Source: Panopea generosa (lineage: Eukaryota > Mollusca > Bivalvia > Adapedonta > Hiatellidae). Taken from it: a stretch of 64,000 nt of DNA. Shown here piece by piece: positions 21,150 through 32,877 of this stretch. Made by a program: the position numbers and the translations under genes. The notes under the pieces were generated by a model. The model saw nothing but the letters and a program-made list of their open reading frames with translations. It made no database searches and was not told the DNA's origin. The stretch is from NCBI GenBank assembly GCA_029582155.1, contig CM055909.1:44452967-44516966 (forward strand), in the 5' to 3' direction. The number at the start of each line of letters is the position of its first letter. The stretch's first letter is position 1.

Positions 21150-22320
21150 CTCACCTGAGCCGAAGGCTAACAGGTGAGCTTTTGTGATCGCCTTGTATCC
21201 GTCGTCTGTCGTCTGTCGTTTACTTTAAGCTTCTAATAACTTCTCCTCTGAAACCACTGGGCCAATTTTGATATGACTTCACAGAAATGTTACTTGGAGG
21301 ACCTTTCACCAAGTTTGTTCAAACCGAAGTGATTTGTAAAAGAACATGGCAGCCAGGCGGTGGGGATAGTTTACTATATAAGCTATAGTAAAAAGTTAAA
21401 AAAAATTTTTTCTCATAAACCTCTAGGCAAATTTTGATATAACTTCACAGAAATGTTCCTTGTGTGATCCTCTACCAAGTTTGTTCAAGCCATCTTGATT
21501 CGTCAAAAAACATGGCCGCCAGGGGGCGGGGCATTTTTAATTAGTAAAAACTTAAAAAATCTTCTTGTCAGAAACTACTGGCTAGATTTTAAAACAATTT
21601 CGCAGAAATGTTCATTGGGTGACCCTCTATCAAGTTTGTTCAAGCCATCTTGATTCGTCAAAGAACATCGCCGCCAGGAGGCGGGGCACGTTAAATTAGT
21701 AAGAATTTAAAAAAAATTCTTGTCAGAAACTACTGGCTTGATTTTAAAATAATTTCACAGAAATGTTCCTTGGAGGACCCTTCACCAAATTTGTTCAAAC
21801 AGTAGTGATTCGTCAAAAAACATGGCGGCCATGGGGTGGGATTTGTTTACTATATAATCTATAGTAAAAACTTAAAAAATCTTCTTGTCAGAAACCACTG
21901 GATCAATTTTAAAACAATTTCGCAGAAATGCTCCAGGGGTGACCCTTTACCCAAGTTTGTTCAAACCGTAGTCACTAGTGATTCATCAAAAAACATGGCG
22001 ACCAGGGGGTGGTGTTAGTTTACTAAATAAGCTATAAGTAAAAACTTAAAAAATCTTCTTGTCAGAAACCACTGGATCAATTTTAAAACAATTTTCGTAG
22101 AAATGGTCCTTGGATGACCCTTTACCAAGTTTGTTCAAGCCTTTGTGATTTGTTAAAAAACATGACTGTCACAGTAAGGTGCTAGTTTACCATAAAGGCA
22201 GCTATAGTAAAATCTTCAAAAGCCTTCTTATCAGAATCTACTGACCTGATTTTGATGTAATTTCACTGACATTTACCATGGGCGAACCTCTACCAAGTTT
22301 GAACTCTTCTACGCATCTGT
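21150..22320 (+). repeat. Dispersed repeat with seven ~155-bp internal units
   Basis: Starts CACCTGAGCCGAAGGCTAAC AGGTGAGCTTTTGTGATCGC, then GTCGTCTGTCGTCTGTCG. Units follow near 21240, 21410, 21560, 21720, 21885, 22050 and 22215, each with GAAACCACTGG, TTTCACAGAAATGTTCCTTG, CAAGTTTGTTCAA and AACATGGC(C/G)GCCAGG. The element fills intron 1 of the HECT pseudogene. Confidence 0.9.
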
Positions 22321-22377
22321 TACATCTTCAAAACAAATCAATGTTCTAACTACTCGGCCATCTCATTTTTCTTTTGG

Positions 22378-22625
22378 GGCATTGTGGCTAATAAAAAAAA
22401 GACTACAAAGCTTAAAAAAAGTTTGTTTGTCATGCTCCTACCTACTCACTCTAAATTGCAGCTACGGGTACCCAAACTTTTTTCTTGACTTTCAAAGCTT
22501 TGGCATTTTTTTTCATGATTGCTGTCCCTTTGTGTTTAAAATGACTAAAAAAATAGCTACGTACCTACCCATATGGAAAATACTGGGTCAGAGCACAGCA
22601 AACAAACATTTTTTTAAGGATGGCC
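22378..22625 (+). repeat. Dispersed repeat E, copy 1
   Basis: Shares GCTCCTACCTACTCACT, an AGCTAC..ACCCAAACTT block and AATACTGGGTCAGAGCACAG with a diverged copy at 60538-60700. Family unknown. Confidence 0.55.
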
Positions 22626-22764
22626 TTAATAAAGACTGTGTAGACTTTGTTCTCATGAGTTAAAGGCACAACACTATCAAGTCTGAAATTTGTTCGACAG
22701 AATAAGCGCAGTCGTTGTTTTTGATTGTAATCAATCTTTTTAATAAATTGTAAAAAAAACTTTA

Positions 22765-23000
22765 AGAGGTGCAATGACTGAGAGGTTATCATGTTTGGCT
22801 CTCGGCCAAAGTCCCTGGGCCCAATTCTCGCTGGGATCCAGCCCAGGTATCTTCATATCTCTGAAGTCTTAGATAGGAAAGTGACTGTTTAAGTGTGCCG
22901 CCTTTAGAGGGGACATTAAGCCGTCGGTCCCGTGTACAGAATAACACCCAGTGAACGTAAACAATTTCACTGAACTTCTGTGTTTAAACAGTGACCAAAT
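22765..23000 (+). mobile_element. SINE family D copy
   Basis: tRNA-like head GAGGTGCAATGACTGAGAGG with CCCTGGGCCCAATTCTCGCT, then GGGGACATTAAGCCGTCGGT CCCGTGT and TTTCACTGAACTTCTGTG. The last two blocks also occur at 19500-19765. Confidence 0.65.
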
Positions 23001-23164
23001 TACACCCATAGAGCCTCCCTCAAAAATATATTTTTCCTCTTCAGTATTTCCTTATAATTACATCTGATACTTTTACTAAAAAAAAAATTGGATATTTGAT
23101 AGATTGTTACCTAAATGCATTTCATTGAATTTTACACGTACACAATATCACCTATTTATTAGTC

Positions 23165-23285
23165 GATGTGTCATAAAACACTTTTTCATTCCATTAATGA
23201 TAGCTCATTTGAAGTTATTTTTATATTATGTGTCATAAAACACTTTTTCATTCCATTAATGATAGCTCATTTGAAGTTATTTTTA
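23165..23285 (+). repeat. 62-bp direct duplication
   Basis: The block TGTGTCATAAAACACTTTTT CATTCCATTAATGATAGCTC ATTTGAAGTTATTTTTATA occurs twice back to back (about 23168 and 23230), immediately before the exon 2 acceptor. Confidence 0.9.
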
Positions 23286-23294
23286 TAATTTCAG

Positions 23295-23630
23295 AAGCCC
23301 CTGAAGCAAGTGTACGTGCTCCTAATCCAACTGCCGAAAGATTGGCTTTGTTCAGACCAAGTAGGTCAAGAAGGACAGCCTATACATCATCGAAGAGCTC
23401 AAAAGGGAGGACATGGACTGTAACATCGTTTGCCTTGCAGACAGAAATATGCAAAAAGTGCCTTAGTCCACTGAAAAGACTGTACTTAAAGCAGCTGGTC
23501 TTGGTGAAAGAAAAATTCACTTCCAAACTTCTGATTCTGAAGCTGATGTGCATTCTAAAATGATTAGTGACAACGGATTTCCACAATTATGTCATGCTGG
23601 AGGATATGAGTTTTTGCATTGATAAAGTAA
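23295..23630 (+). pseudogene. HECT pseudogene exon 2 (linker region)
   Basis: Acceptor TTATAATTTCAG at 23294. It encodes APEASVRAPNPTAERLALF and KGRTWT, then a one-base shift gives NIVCLADRNMQKVP, a TAG stop, and EKTVLKAAGLGERKIHF. The readable segment ends at HAGGYEFLH and two stops. Confidence 0.6.
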
Positions 23631-23660
23631 TTGCCGGCAAATAGAAATCCTGAAATGTAG

Positions 23661-23864
23661 ATGGGATGCGGAAAATCTAAAATAGAGGACACAAATTTAG
23701 CTGTTTTTAATGTAACAGTTACCCAGAGAAATTTAAGTGTTGACATGATAAATGACGAGATTCTAACACAGGACCTATCAAATGCCGAAAATATTGTACC
23801 AAGTATTAGTGAGGTTGTTACAGCTTGTGTAAGCATTTGCACAGAAAACAATATATATATCTAA
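23661..23864 (+). pseudogene. Open segment after exon 2, unassigned
   Basis: 67 codons starting MGCGKSKIEDTNLAVFNVTV. It could be further linker of the same decayed gene or chance. An (AT)-rich run and stop follow. No motif recognised. Confidence 0.25.
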
Positions 23865-23869
23865 TCCTG

Positions 23870-24850
23870 TGCAAATTTTAAGAACTATACAGGGTCAAAT
23901 GGTTCAAGGCAGAAAGTTGGACTAGTTGAAATATTTGATTGAAACTTCATACAACTGTTTAAATCAATAAGAGTTATAAATACACAAAAGAAACACCTCT
24001 GTTTCATCTTAAATATTAGATAGTTAGGTGTTAAAAAAGTCTTCCCCACCCCCTCTGAAAGGGAGGCTTACATAGCAATGGCAGTGTCTGTTAGTTATGC
24101 CAAAAATCTTGTCTTTGCTTTTTCTCTAAAACCACTGCTGGGCTTTCAACAATTCTTGCAGGGATTGATAAGTACCATACCTGGTTGTGCATACTGTTAT
24201 CCTATATCTGTAGCTCAAAGGTCAAGGTCACACTCAAAGGTCAAAATCAGGGCATTTGTGTTTCTTAAACGCATTCCTTGTTTTTTTTCTACTTTAATGA
24301 TTTGATTTAAACTTTATACACATGTTTATACACATGTTTATCTGTGGAATAGATACATAAAAGGGGGACAACTGTGTTAATTTTTGTCAAATAATTGTCA
24401 CGTTTAAGAAGTTTGTGGTTTTTTTTACATAAGTTTTTTCTTTGATAGAATTTTATACAAATGTTAAATCAATATGTTTAATGGTTACAAAAAGGGGAAC
24501 AACTTGTATTTAATTTCTGAGTTACCGGTATGTCATTTTTTGTGACAAAAATTAGAATTTTCTGAAAATGTACCTGCAGGCAACACAAGTGGCTTAAGTG
24601 CTCTGGAGCGCAATCCATTCTAGTGTATTTAACACTCCGTTCTTATTTCTTCCGAGAAACATGTAAGAATAAACCTGAAGCTGGTGAGTCAATATTGTGA
24701 ATTACAACCAATGGTCCAAACTTTTATTTATAATTATGTTCAATGTGTGCTTTTCACAACAATGTTTGAACACTCATCTATGTAAAATTTTATTTTGATA
24801 AAAAAGCTTTAATGCCAATGACCAGTACAAAAATATTTTCATACTGTTAT
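23870..24850. other. Intron-like stretch of the HECT pseudogene
   Basis: No exon seen. GCTCAAAGGTCAAGGTCACA near 24212 is a short molluscan-repeat-like phrase. TTTATACACATG is tandemly repeated near 24312-24340. Confidence 0.35.
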
Positions 24851-24858
24851 TTCTTTAG

Positions 24859-24989
24859 GCTGCAGTTGACATGGGTGGTCCTCGGAAGGAATTTTTTACT
24901 CTAATACTACAACAAATAGAGCAGGAGTATTTCAAACCTGTAAGAGAGCACTTGGTCAATTGACTATGAAATAACTGGAAAGATATTTG
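24859..24989 (+). pseudogene. HECT pseudogene exon 3 (start of HECT domain)
   Basis: Acceptor TTCTTTAG, then AVDMGGPRKEFFTLILQQIE. One extra T near 24963 breaks the frame before DYEITGKIFG; donor GTAAGT follows at 24990. Confidence 0.72.
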
Positions 24990-26194
24990 GTAAGTTGAAT
25001 ATTGAATATATTGCAAAAAAAATTTTTTTATAAACTAACGCAATAAAATCATATAAAATTTACCATTTTATAGCAGCATAGTAGATTTCAAACTATAGTA
25101 ACCTACCTATATGTAAACAGTAATACTGAAATATATGTATTACATAATTGATTTAAATAATATTTACTCTGTTATAATTTCACATTATATACATACAAAA
25201 GTACATAGTAGAAGGGACCTTAAAACAAGCTTGATAAAGCTTATATAAATTCATCTCTTATGAGATGTAAACTGATGGTATGACTAGTTGTACATGTTTA
25301 TTTTAATTTTTGGGGAAAAAGTGAATAATGGTAAGAAAAAAATACAAAATAGATGATAGATAAGTATAAACAGATCAGTGAGAAAGAAAATAGAAAAAAT
25401 AATTAGAGAACAACTATTTGGGCAACTTATTCAAAACACCGTGTCCAAACAACCCCAAGTGCTGGTCTACAACAATGAAAATATGCTCGAAGATGCAAAT
25501 CTCTGGGTAGATACTATGAATTTATGGACATTTTTGGAAATTATTTCATTTATCTGTTGTGAAAAATCTGGAGTGCCAAAAATGAGATTTTGTTGGGAAA
25601 GTGGACATGGAATATTTGGAAGATAAGTTTGTCATAGTTGAGAAAACTTGGGGCAATAAAAAAGAAAGTGACTACCGGTAGTTGATTCTGGTATTCCACA
25701 GGTACACAATGGACTATCTTTTATAGATTTTTTGAAAAGATGATGATTAAGTGAACTGCACTCTAGTCTTAGACGCATGTGCAAGATTTGAGATTTAGTA
25801 GAAATATGGTGGTGGTTAGGGTCTATTATTCATACAGTTTTTGAAGCATTTTAAGGTAATTTGTTCCAGTCACAGATAACAGATGGTAAAAATGAGTCTC
25901 TATAAAGACTGGTGCGAGCTTGGATGTTCTCAGTGTCATGTCTTTTTTCTAAGGTTATATGTTGATCAATCATTTACATGTAAAGGGACGAGCTCAGATA
26001 AAAAACTGGGGACTAGGTTAGTGTTCATTGTAAAAAATAATATTAATTTATGTTTATTGCGTCGTTCTGCGAGCATTTCCTGTTTTAGATCATCATATAA
26101 TTCAGCTAAACTACATAGTTTGGTTGAACAGTAATAACATCAGAGTATGTTTAGTATTGTTTGCATAAAAATCATGATATGACTTCAATTACAG
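24990..26194. other. Intron of HECT pseudogene
   Basis: An 82-codon open frame at 25378-25626 (ENMLEDANLWVDTMNLW...) has ordinary composition but no recognised family or splice context. Otherwise AT-rich intron. Confidence 0.35.
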
Positions 26195-26311
26195 CTCTAA
26201 CCACACTTCAAAATGGCAGATTGCCTAGGATTTTAGGACCGGAATTGGTAGAGGAACTGTTTGTGAGTGACAGCCCTAGGCGTTTCATACGACTCCCTTG
26301 GTCTCTATCAG
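26195..26311 (+). pseudogene. HECT pseudogene exon 4
   Basis: Acceptor CTTCAATTACAG, then LTTLQNGRLPRILGPELVEE and LFVSDSP, ending CTATCAG|GTACTG. The first codon is completed by the last base of exon 3, in phase. Confidence 0.7.
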
Positions 26312-27296
26312 GTACTGAGTGTGATAATAGTAGGAAATTGCAAATGTTTAATAAAGCAGTTTATAGTATTGTCACTTTGACATAGAATAGAGCTTTTCTA
26401 CTTTAGGTTAAAGTTTGAATGCATATGCCATTTTTATAAGCAATTGATGTATACGTATTGGATTTAAATTTTCTGTCTAGGTATTTCACATTGATACCAA
26501 ACACATTTCTTGTATGTTAAGGAGTGAATAAATTATGGCCTTTTTCAGACTTAGACATTCATCTTAAAGTGCGTTCAAATTTACATTTTTGTCTTGCCTT
26601 TCAAGGAATAGAGAAAAAGGTGTTACTTTTCTGGTGGCGTCAAGATTGGTTTAGATTTTCAAATAAGAAACAACAGCTGATTTCATGGAATTAATTGTCT
26701 AATCAACCGATTGCCACAAGTTTTTTATCCATCACCAAACCTACTAAAATGATCAAGTTTAATAACTCTTATTTGAGACTGCTATATACATCCCATTTCA
26801 ATGAAATTTGGTATACACATTCATAATTAAATTTGGTGATTACAATTTGGATTGTAAACCTGAATACATTAGTTTTATTTACTGGTAAGCCACCAAATAT
26901 TGAACCTTTTGATTTTAGAGTTAATTTAGCTGTATACATGCATTGTATTTTCCAGTCGGCATCAATTTGTTTTAATGCTAAAAAAGTAAAACTAAACAAA
27001 ACCCACTAATGTTGGGAAAATCCCGTGTGATTCTGCGCACATGCAGATTGACCAAGTTACTTGAGGTTCTTTTAGAGGAATATTATACTTTTAGTTTTTA
27101 CATACCGGGTAACAAACGATTTTGATAATGTATTTAAGGTAACACTTTTATTTTTTTGATTGCGAAATTATTTTAATATAAAATGCCTATAAAATCATTA
27201 CAGGAACACTGTTTCATCATAAACTTTTTAAGCAGATGGCTGGACTATTGCTCATATTATGTTCAACACATTAATATCATTCTGATGGTTTTTATC
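26312..27296. other. Intron of HECT pseudogene, no feature recognised
   Basis: GTGAATAAATTATGGCCTTTTTCAGACTTAGA-like words near 26524 resemble a stretch near 34033, suggesting a worn repeat. No exon found. Confidence 0.35.
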
Positions 27297-29230
27297 AGTA
27301 CTGGCCAAAGGCCAGGTTAGTTTATGCAATGGCCTGTTGCCTGCACATAAGGAATTTACAAAATTGATTAGTTCTCAAGAACCAACAATGTGATTTGGAC
27401 GAAACTTCATATGTAGTATCCTGGCATTGACCATTATAAAGAATGTTCAAATCAGATCGGCCTGGTAAACTTGTGTCAAAACCTTTAAACGACTACATCT
27501 CAAAAACGGACAGTGAAATTTTCATGAAACTTCATATCTAGCATCCTGGCATTAATTCTCTCAAGTTTGTTCAAATTGGGTCGGCTTGGTAAATAACAAG
27601 GTCACTAGGTCAACTTGCATAAAAACTTTAAAAGGCTTTTTTCTCAAGAACCAACAGTGGGATTTCGATGAAACTTCATGTGTAGCATCCTTGTGTTAAT
27701 TTCTCCCAACATTGTTCAAATCTGGTCTGCCCAGTCAATAACTTACCATAGTCACTGGGTCAACTTAATTCCTTAAAGCAACCATTGGATTTTGATGAAA
27801 CTTCATATGTAGTATCCAGGAATTGACCTTCATCAAGTTTGTAAAAATCATATAGGTAAGGTCAAAGTCTAGGCAACGTTTTCTCCAGAGCGCGTTTCTT
27901 GCGTTTTTGACGCAATTAAATCTCAATTGACGCAGTCAAGTTTGTTCAGTGCATCCACTATGAAGCAACCTTAAAAATAACGCATATTTGTTTCAACAAG
28001 CTGGTTTCAGAGTTAATTTTACAATGCTAGCTGTTTTGGCAGATCAGTAGTCTGATTCAGGGAAACCCCGGTCACGCGGTTCTTCTAAGTTACGTAAACG
28101 CTTTAATTGGTTATTAACGCTATATTGATGCAATTGCATCTAGACGATTATGATCACATGCATAATTTTCCGCAATGCAATATTATAGTTTGAAGACAAC
28201 AACTGTGAAAACAAACGTATGCTGCAACAATAACACTGATATATACCCAGTTTTAGGTTGTTTGCATATAAAGATGAAATGCGGAAATCGTGAAACTTTT
28301 CAAGAAAGTTGTTTAAAATGTACGGACGTTACTCTATCTGAAAACCTTTTTATTTTGTTTCCAAAAGGTATCGAGACACACATGCGCGACATTTTAATAC
28401 CAGTTTAAACATAGGCCGGTCTCTGTTTTTTACGGTGGTATTCCCGGCGCCGTTTATGTTTCTTTAAAGGACGTTTAAATGTTATGGAAAAAAGAAAATA
28501 AACGTTTAGAAAATTATATTCATTTTGAAAAATGATTATATAATTTCAGAAATTTAACTTATTTTTGTTAAATTACCATTAAAATGTTATTATATTAAGG
28601 TAGCATTACTCTAAAATAAGAAATGGTTTTGGGAATAAGAAAATAACAACAAAGTTTTGTTTTCCAAAGAGTATAATGCTTAGTAATGGCAAACATGAAG
28701 CTCAGCTGAAATATAAGATGTTGAAATAATTTTAGTGTTTTTCATTATAGATAGTTGGGGCCATGGTGATCAAGCTGGGGCCATGATATTTGAAAAGTTC
28801 ATAGCCCTGTGGCCACGATCATAAAAACAAATATTTTCTAGTTGTTTTTTAACTTGTTGCCATAAGTGAAACATTCGTTTGAAGTTAAATTGTTTTGAAG
28901 TTATTAACTTAAATTGCAGCTTTGATTGAGAAATTTGTGTGAAACAGAAAGTTAAACTGTTTTAGTAAATTATGTATTTTTTACCACCATTTATTCAAGT
29001 TGATTTAGTTTAAAACTAGTCAACTAATGACCCCCAAATTTTGAAAATGACCCCCAGATTTTTAGCCAGTGGGTCATCAGTGACCCCCCAAAAAATGTGA
29101 TTGAGAAAACACTGTCTAGGTCACCCCTCTAAAATCATCAGAACCAGTACAGCTTATCTTAAGCTTATCTCTTAAGTCTCTTGTTTTTCGGGGTGGTGCT
29201 TTAGCAGCTGCTCTCAGAACTAGCAGGATT
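27297..29230 (+). repeat. Dispersed 'GGCCAAAGGCCAG' repeat, split by a hAT-like insertion
   Basis: Begins TACTGGCCAAAGGCCAGGTT, then ~115-bp units with GAAACTTCATATGTAGTATCC and CAAGTTTGTTCAAA, up to 27866. It resumes at 29115 with TCTAGGTCACCCC and ends near TCTCTTGTTTTTC, the usual end of this repeat. The middle is the separate element 27874-29114. Confidence 0.8.
27874..29114. mobile_element. hAT-like non-autonomous DNA transposon
   Basis: Left end CAACGTTTTCTCCAG; right end, on the minus strand, CAGTGTTTTCTCAATC. Both edges abut TCTAGG (27868-27873 and 29115-29120), giving a 6-7 bp target duplication, and the host repeat reads smoothly if the element is removed. About 1.24 kb; only a 77-codon unassigned frame inside (28175-28408), no transposase. 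Confidence 0.78.
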
Positions 29231-30625
29231 TTTTTCCAATACCACAAATCTACAACCGTGTATCGTGTTAATGCAAACCTGACAATCACTGATCAAATAG
29301 TTCCACCCCCTGATAAGCTTCCGAACTCACTATAAAAAGTAGATTCGCCTATTTCAACAAAAACATTAATATTATAACAGACAGTGGCAATTTATATCTA
29401 TAAACAATTGTGTATCGTATAAATTCAAATTTATATTCAGTGCTATTAATCAGCACAAAAGAATTAAAGCGCATTAATACAGACGCGCTGAACTATGGTC
29501 ACGTGACCAAAAGATTACACCATCTTTTGTAAAATCAAATTCCAGGTCACGAAGTACATCGCCAACATGTACATTGAAAGAGTCGTATATTTCGGCAAGG
29601 ACTTCAGATATTAAGTACTTGATTCGGGAGTCTGATTTCGCTTTTTTCTATCATTTGAAAAATGTGTACGGGAACGAAACTTTTCCATATCAAGGAACTA
29701 TACTCCTTGCTTATGCCAATAAACAGTCAATACTCATTCTAAAAATAGAGATATGCTAATATTGATCACGTGACTTGAGGTTTCTCCTAAATGTTTAAAA
29801 ATAGACTTGTATTCCTAAAAAGTATTCGAGATTGATCTATTTATGAATAATGTCAGTGCTGTTTTTTTTGTTATTTAGTAAATATTTTATATATTTCCAA
29901 TAATTGGAACTGGTAGATAATTTCCATTTAAACACATAACAGTTAAAGCATTTGTATTTCAGTAGCAAAAATACGCATACATCCAGATGTGTCTAAAAAT
30001 CGGCGCCATATCATTTTGGCTAGTGCGGTTCCGTTTATGGGGTGATATAGGGCCCTAGAAAATATAAATGTAAGAATCAATTATTAATGTCGACATACAC
30101 ATTTCTACTTTTCGTCTTTTAAATGAATTGTTTCACTGTTACGCTAGAGAAATCAATTAAGAAAATAGTAAATGAATATACTCAAAGTGGAATTCATCAT
30201 GCTAGATTCAGAGCACTTTGATATTTTATATATACTGTACTGTGATAGAAAGCTTGGCATTTCTGAAAATATCACGAGTTAAGTTGAAGATACAAATCTC
30301 ATATCATTGAGTTGAACATATATCTTGAAGTTGGACATTTGCCAATTTTAAGAGTAAGTATTCTTACTTTAGCAGGAATACACTTTCAAAGGCAAACCAT
30401 TCAGTTACGTTCTCTGACTTATTCGAGAAAAGGGTCAACGTATAGCATAGAACATGTAGATTTTGTACTCTGTATAAGAATCAAAGGTAATCAAGATTAT
30501 TCTACTTCCAACGTATGCAAACTGACCTGTTTGTCTAAAACAATAGCGACATTTTACATCTTATATGCTCCGCCCCCATCAGCACTGCAGTGCTTTGATT
30601 TTAAAGTTTACTGATGTCGTTTCAG
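29231..30625. other. Intron of HECT pseudogene
   Basis: Several short open frames, none with motif or splice support. One HECT exon between exons 4 and 5 might be expected here, but I cannot find it. Confidence 0.35.
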
Positions 30626-30803
30626 CTCACATGTGAACTTCCACCACTGATACATTTGTTTACACCTGGAAATCCGAAACAACTGACATTAAAAATGGCA
30701 ACGAACCTTCTTAAACCTTTGTTCAGTCCAGAAGGCTCGAATAATAGATTGAAGGAAACAGAAGTGTATTCAAAGTTTGTAAAATACTTGAGAGAAGCAG
30801 CAC
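30626..30803 (+). pseudogene. HECT pseudogene exon 5
   Basis: Acceptor GTCGTTTCAG, then LPPLIHLFTPGNP, MATNLLKPLFSPEGSNNRLK and FVKYLREAA, donor GTAAGT at 30804. Frame intact. Confidence 0.75.
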
Positions 30804-32622
30804 GTAAGTGATTATTATTAATTGAACTGCGTTAATTAAGATAAAGTTTAAAATTTGACAGAATGCCCTTCATGATCTGCAAGTCCCACTTTCAAACTAC
30901 TCCAAAAGTTCTCGACAAATGTTAACTTGCTTGGTACAGACAGGTGGTTCATTGAGTGATTGTCTAGTTTAAAAGAAGTAGTAGGTTTCCATTCAGGTGA
31001 GATGCTAGAATTTAATATGTTTCCAATCCAGTAGTTCAGTTACCCGTAAACTGCTGTATTTGGGTCCTTTGATTTACAGGATTTCTCAATAATATAATAC
31101 AAAATTACTTTTTTATTCAATAGTTGCTTTACACAGGCGATATATAAATATTTAAAGACCCACCTTGGATATGAAAGGCGTGGGAGTGTTCCATAATTTT
31201 TGAAAAGACATTCAGATCTTGTAAAGTAACTTTCAAATTTAAAATGAAAAATGATTTCTTGTATCATCAAATTTTCAATCACAAGGTGCATGTATATATT
31301 ACCATATTTAATAGATGGGTATAATTTTTCCTCTATTTTAAAAACTTATGTCACGTGAATGAATCATTTTACATGTGTATTATATCACCTCAAACAGAAC
31401 TGATACTGTTTTAGATTTAAACTATATATAGTGTTTTCACTAGGAATATCATGAATATATAAAATATATATATGGTTTTTGACAAATGAAAGCTTTTGAA
31501 AGTTTGGACTTTCTTTTCAATACTCTTTAAATTCTCATTTACAATTGAATTATTCATCATTATTTCTGTTTGAGCGAAGTGTTTTTTCTCCTTCCATATA
31601 TAACACTGTTCGACATCAACCAATTTTAATACTATTTTTGGTTTTTGAAGTGGCGGCCTTGACATTGTTCCTATTCTCATTTACAGTTGATACACACTGT
31701 ATGATAAAACAAAAACATTAATTGATTACAGTTATCATTAGCACATCATTTCCTACTTTGTATCCAAATAATGATTTGAGGTATTGTGTTAAAAAAAGGC
31801 ACTTAATTTTTTTTTTTATTCACATCAATATCCAACGGTCTTAATTATTATTGTAGGTTTTTTTTTCTATATAACATTCCATTCCAGTATGAATATTGAG
31901 GAAAGCCTTAATTGCAAGTTCTGATTTCCGGCACTAAAAGTGACAAAAAATGCTCTGACAGCACATATTCACATTCTTAATATTTATATCTTTGTATTTT
32001 TAATTTTAACTAAAAAATTTGGTAAATAATTCATACTTGATTTAACTTGAATATAGGGATATTTGGTATGTCTGTTAGACTGGTTATAATGCTTAAATTG
32101 TGTTTTAAAATAAAAAGACACATACTAATAAACATTAATACATACTTTGATATCAATAAACTTTATCATTTATCAGATAATAAACAATAATTATCAGATA
32201 GTGATGATTAATTAAAACCCTGTAGTCCCCTATTATGCAAAAGTGCTATGTAACACTGACCCTAGGGTCTGTACATTTCTGTATCAGTTACAATGTAAGC
32301 TTCTGCATTGTTTTGTCTGTATTTTACTGTTCTATTTAAATACTGTAGTATACACTCCCACTACATGAAACATGCTCTGTGGAGTACCTCATCCATTTTG
32401 ATCGGATGTTGAGGCTTTAAGCCAGTAGAGCAGCTCATGGCCAGGAACCTTGAAGCAATTCATTCTTTGTAAATAAATTAATAAAGAACTGTAATATACA
32501 AAGAAGGGCCTAAGAAACCTGAAACGGTTTATGTAATCATACAGTCTAGCCTCGACAATTATGTGAACTAATGACCTAACGCGGCTCTTGAAAGAATAAT
32601 GTTGAAACTTTTCTTTCTTCAG
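30804..32622. other. Last intron of HECT pseudogene
   Basis: AT-rich, no exon or clear repeat identified. Confidence 0.4.
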
Positions 32623-32877
32623 GTGGCCGACATGGAGATGTGACCCTCAACAAAGTCCTAAAATTCACAACTGGTATAAGAAGAGCCTGTGTTAGGATTT
32701 CAAATGAATCCATCAATTCAACTTGTGAAGAGTATGTCTTTCTTGCCTACTGCGAACACGTGCATCAATAGACTAAATTTGTCAATACCGAGTGCAGATA
32801 TGGCAATACCAATAGATGACGTCTTATTCAATCTTTTTGATTATGCTTTTTTGAATGCATTTTTTGGCTTGCAATAG
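32623..32877 (+). pseudogene. HECT pseudogene exon 6 (catalytic cysteine, C-terminus)
   Basis: Acceptor TTTCTTTCTTCAG, then RGRHGDVTLNKVLKFTTG. An extra A near 32677 breaks the frame; it resumes as VLGFQMNPSIQLV, FLPTANTCINRLNL with the HECT-type TC, and DYAFLNAFFGLQ before TAG. The cysteine region itself is intact. Confidence 0.75.

Larger units (their letters stand above)
20892..32877 (+). pseudogene. HECT-type E3 ubiquitin ligase gene (SAM-like + HECT, G2E3-like family), decayed
   Basis: Six exon-like pieces in order spell a protein with an N-terminal SAM-like segment, a linker and a C-terminal HECT domain. Intact versions form ubiquitin thioesters on a conserved cysteine and pass ubiquitin to substrates. 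Seen: MEEGAEIF..LLETLG (exon 1), VDMGGPRKEFF (start of HECT N-lobe), LQNGRLPRILGPELVEELF, LLKPLFSPEGSN, and FLPTANTCINRL with the catalytic-type TC, ending FFGLQ and TAG. Exon joints keep AG acceptors and GT donors, so this is not a processed copy. Damage: frameshift near 20998, frameshift and stop in exon 2, an extra base near 24963, an extra A near 32677, and a phase mismatch between exons 4 and 5, where one exon may be lost. Intron 1 is filled with dispersed repeats. Whether any exon is still transcribed cannot be seen. Confidence 0.75.

Noticed and set aside
20892-32877. Intact HECT ligase gene
   Set aside because: Frame lesions in at least four of six exons and a phase mismatch between exons 4 and 5; assembly error in all of them is unlikely, since none sits in a long homopolymer.
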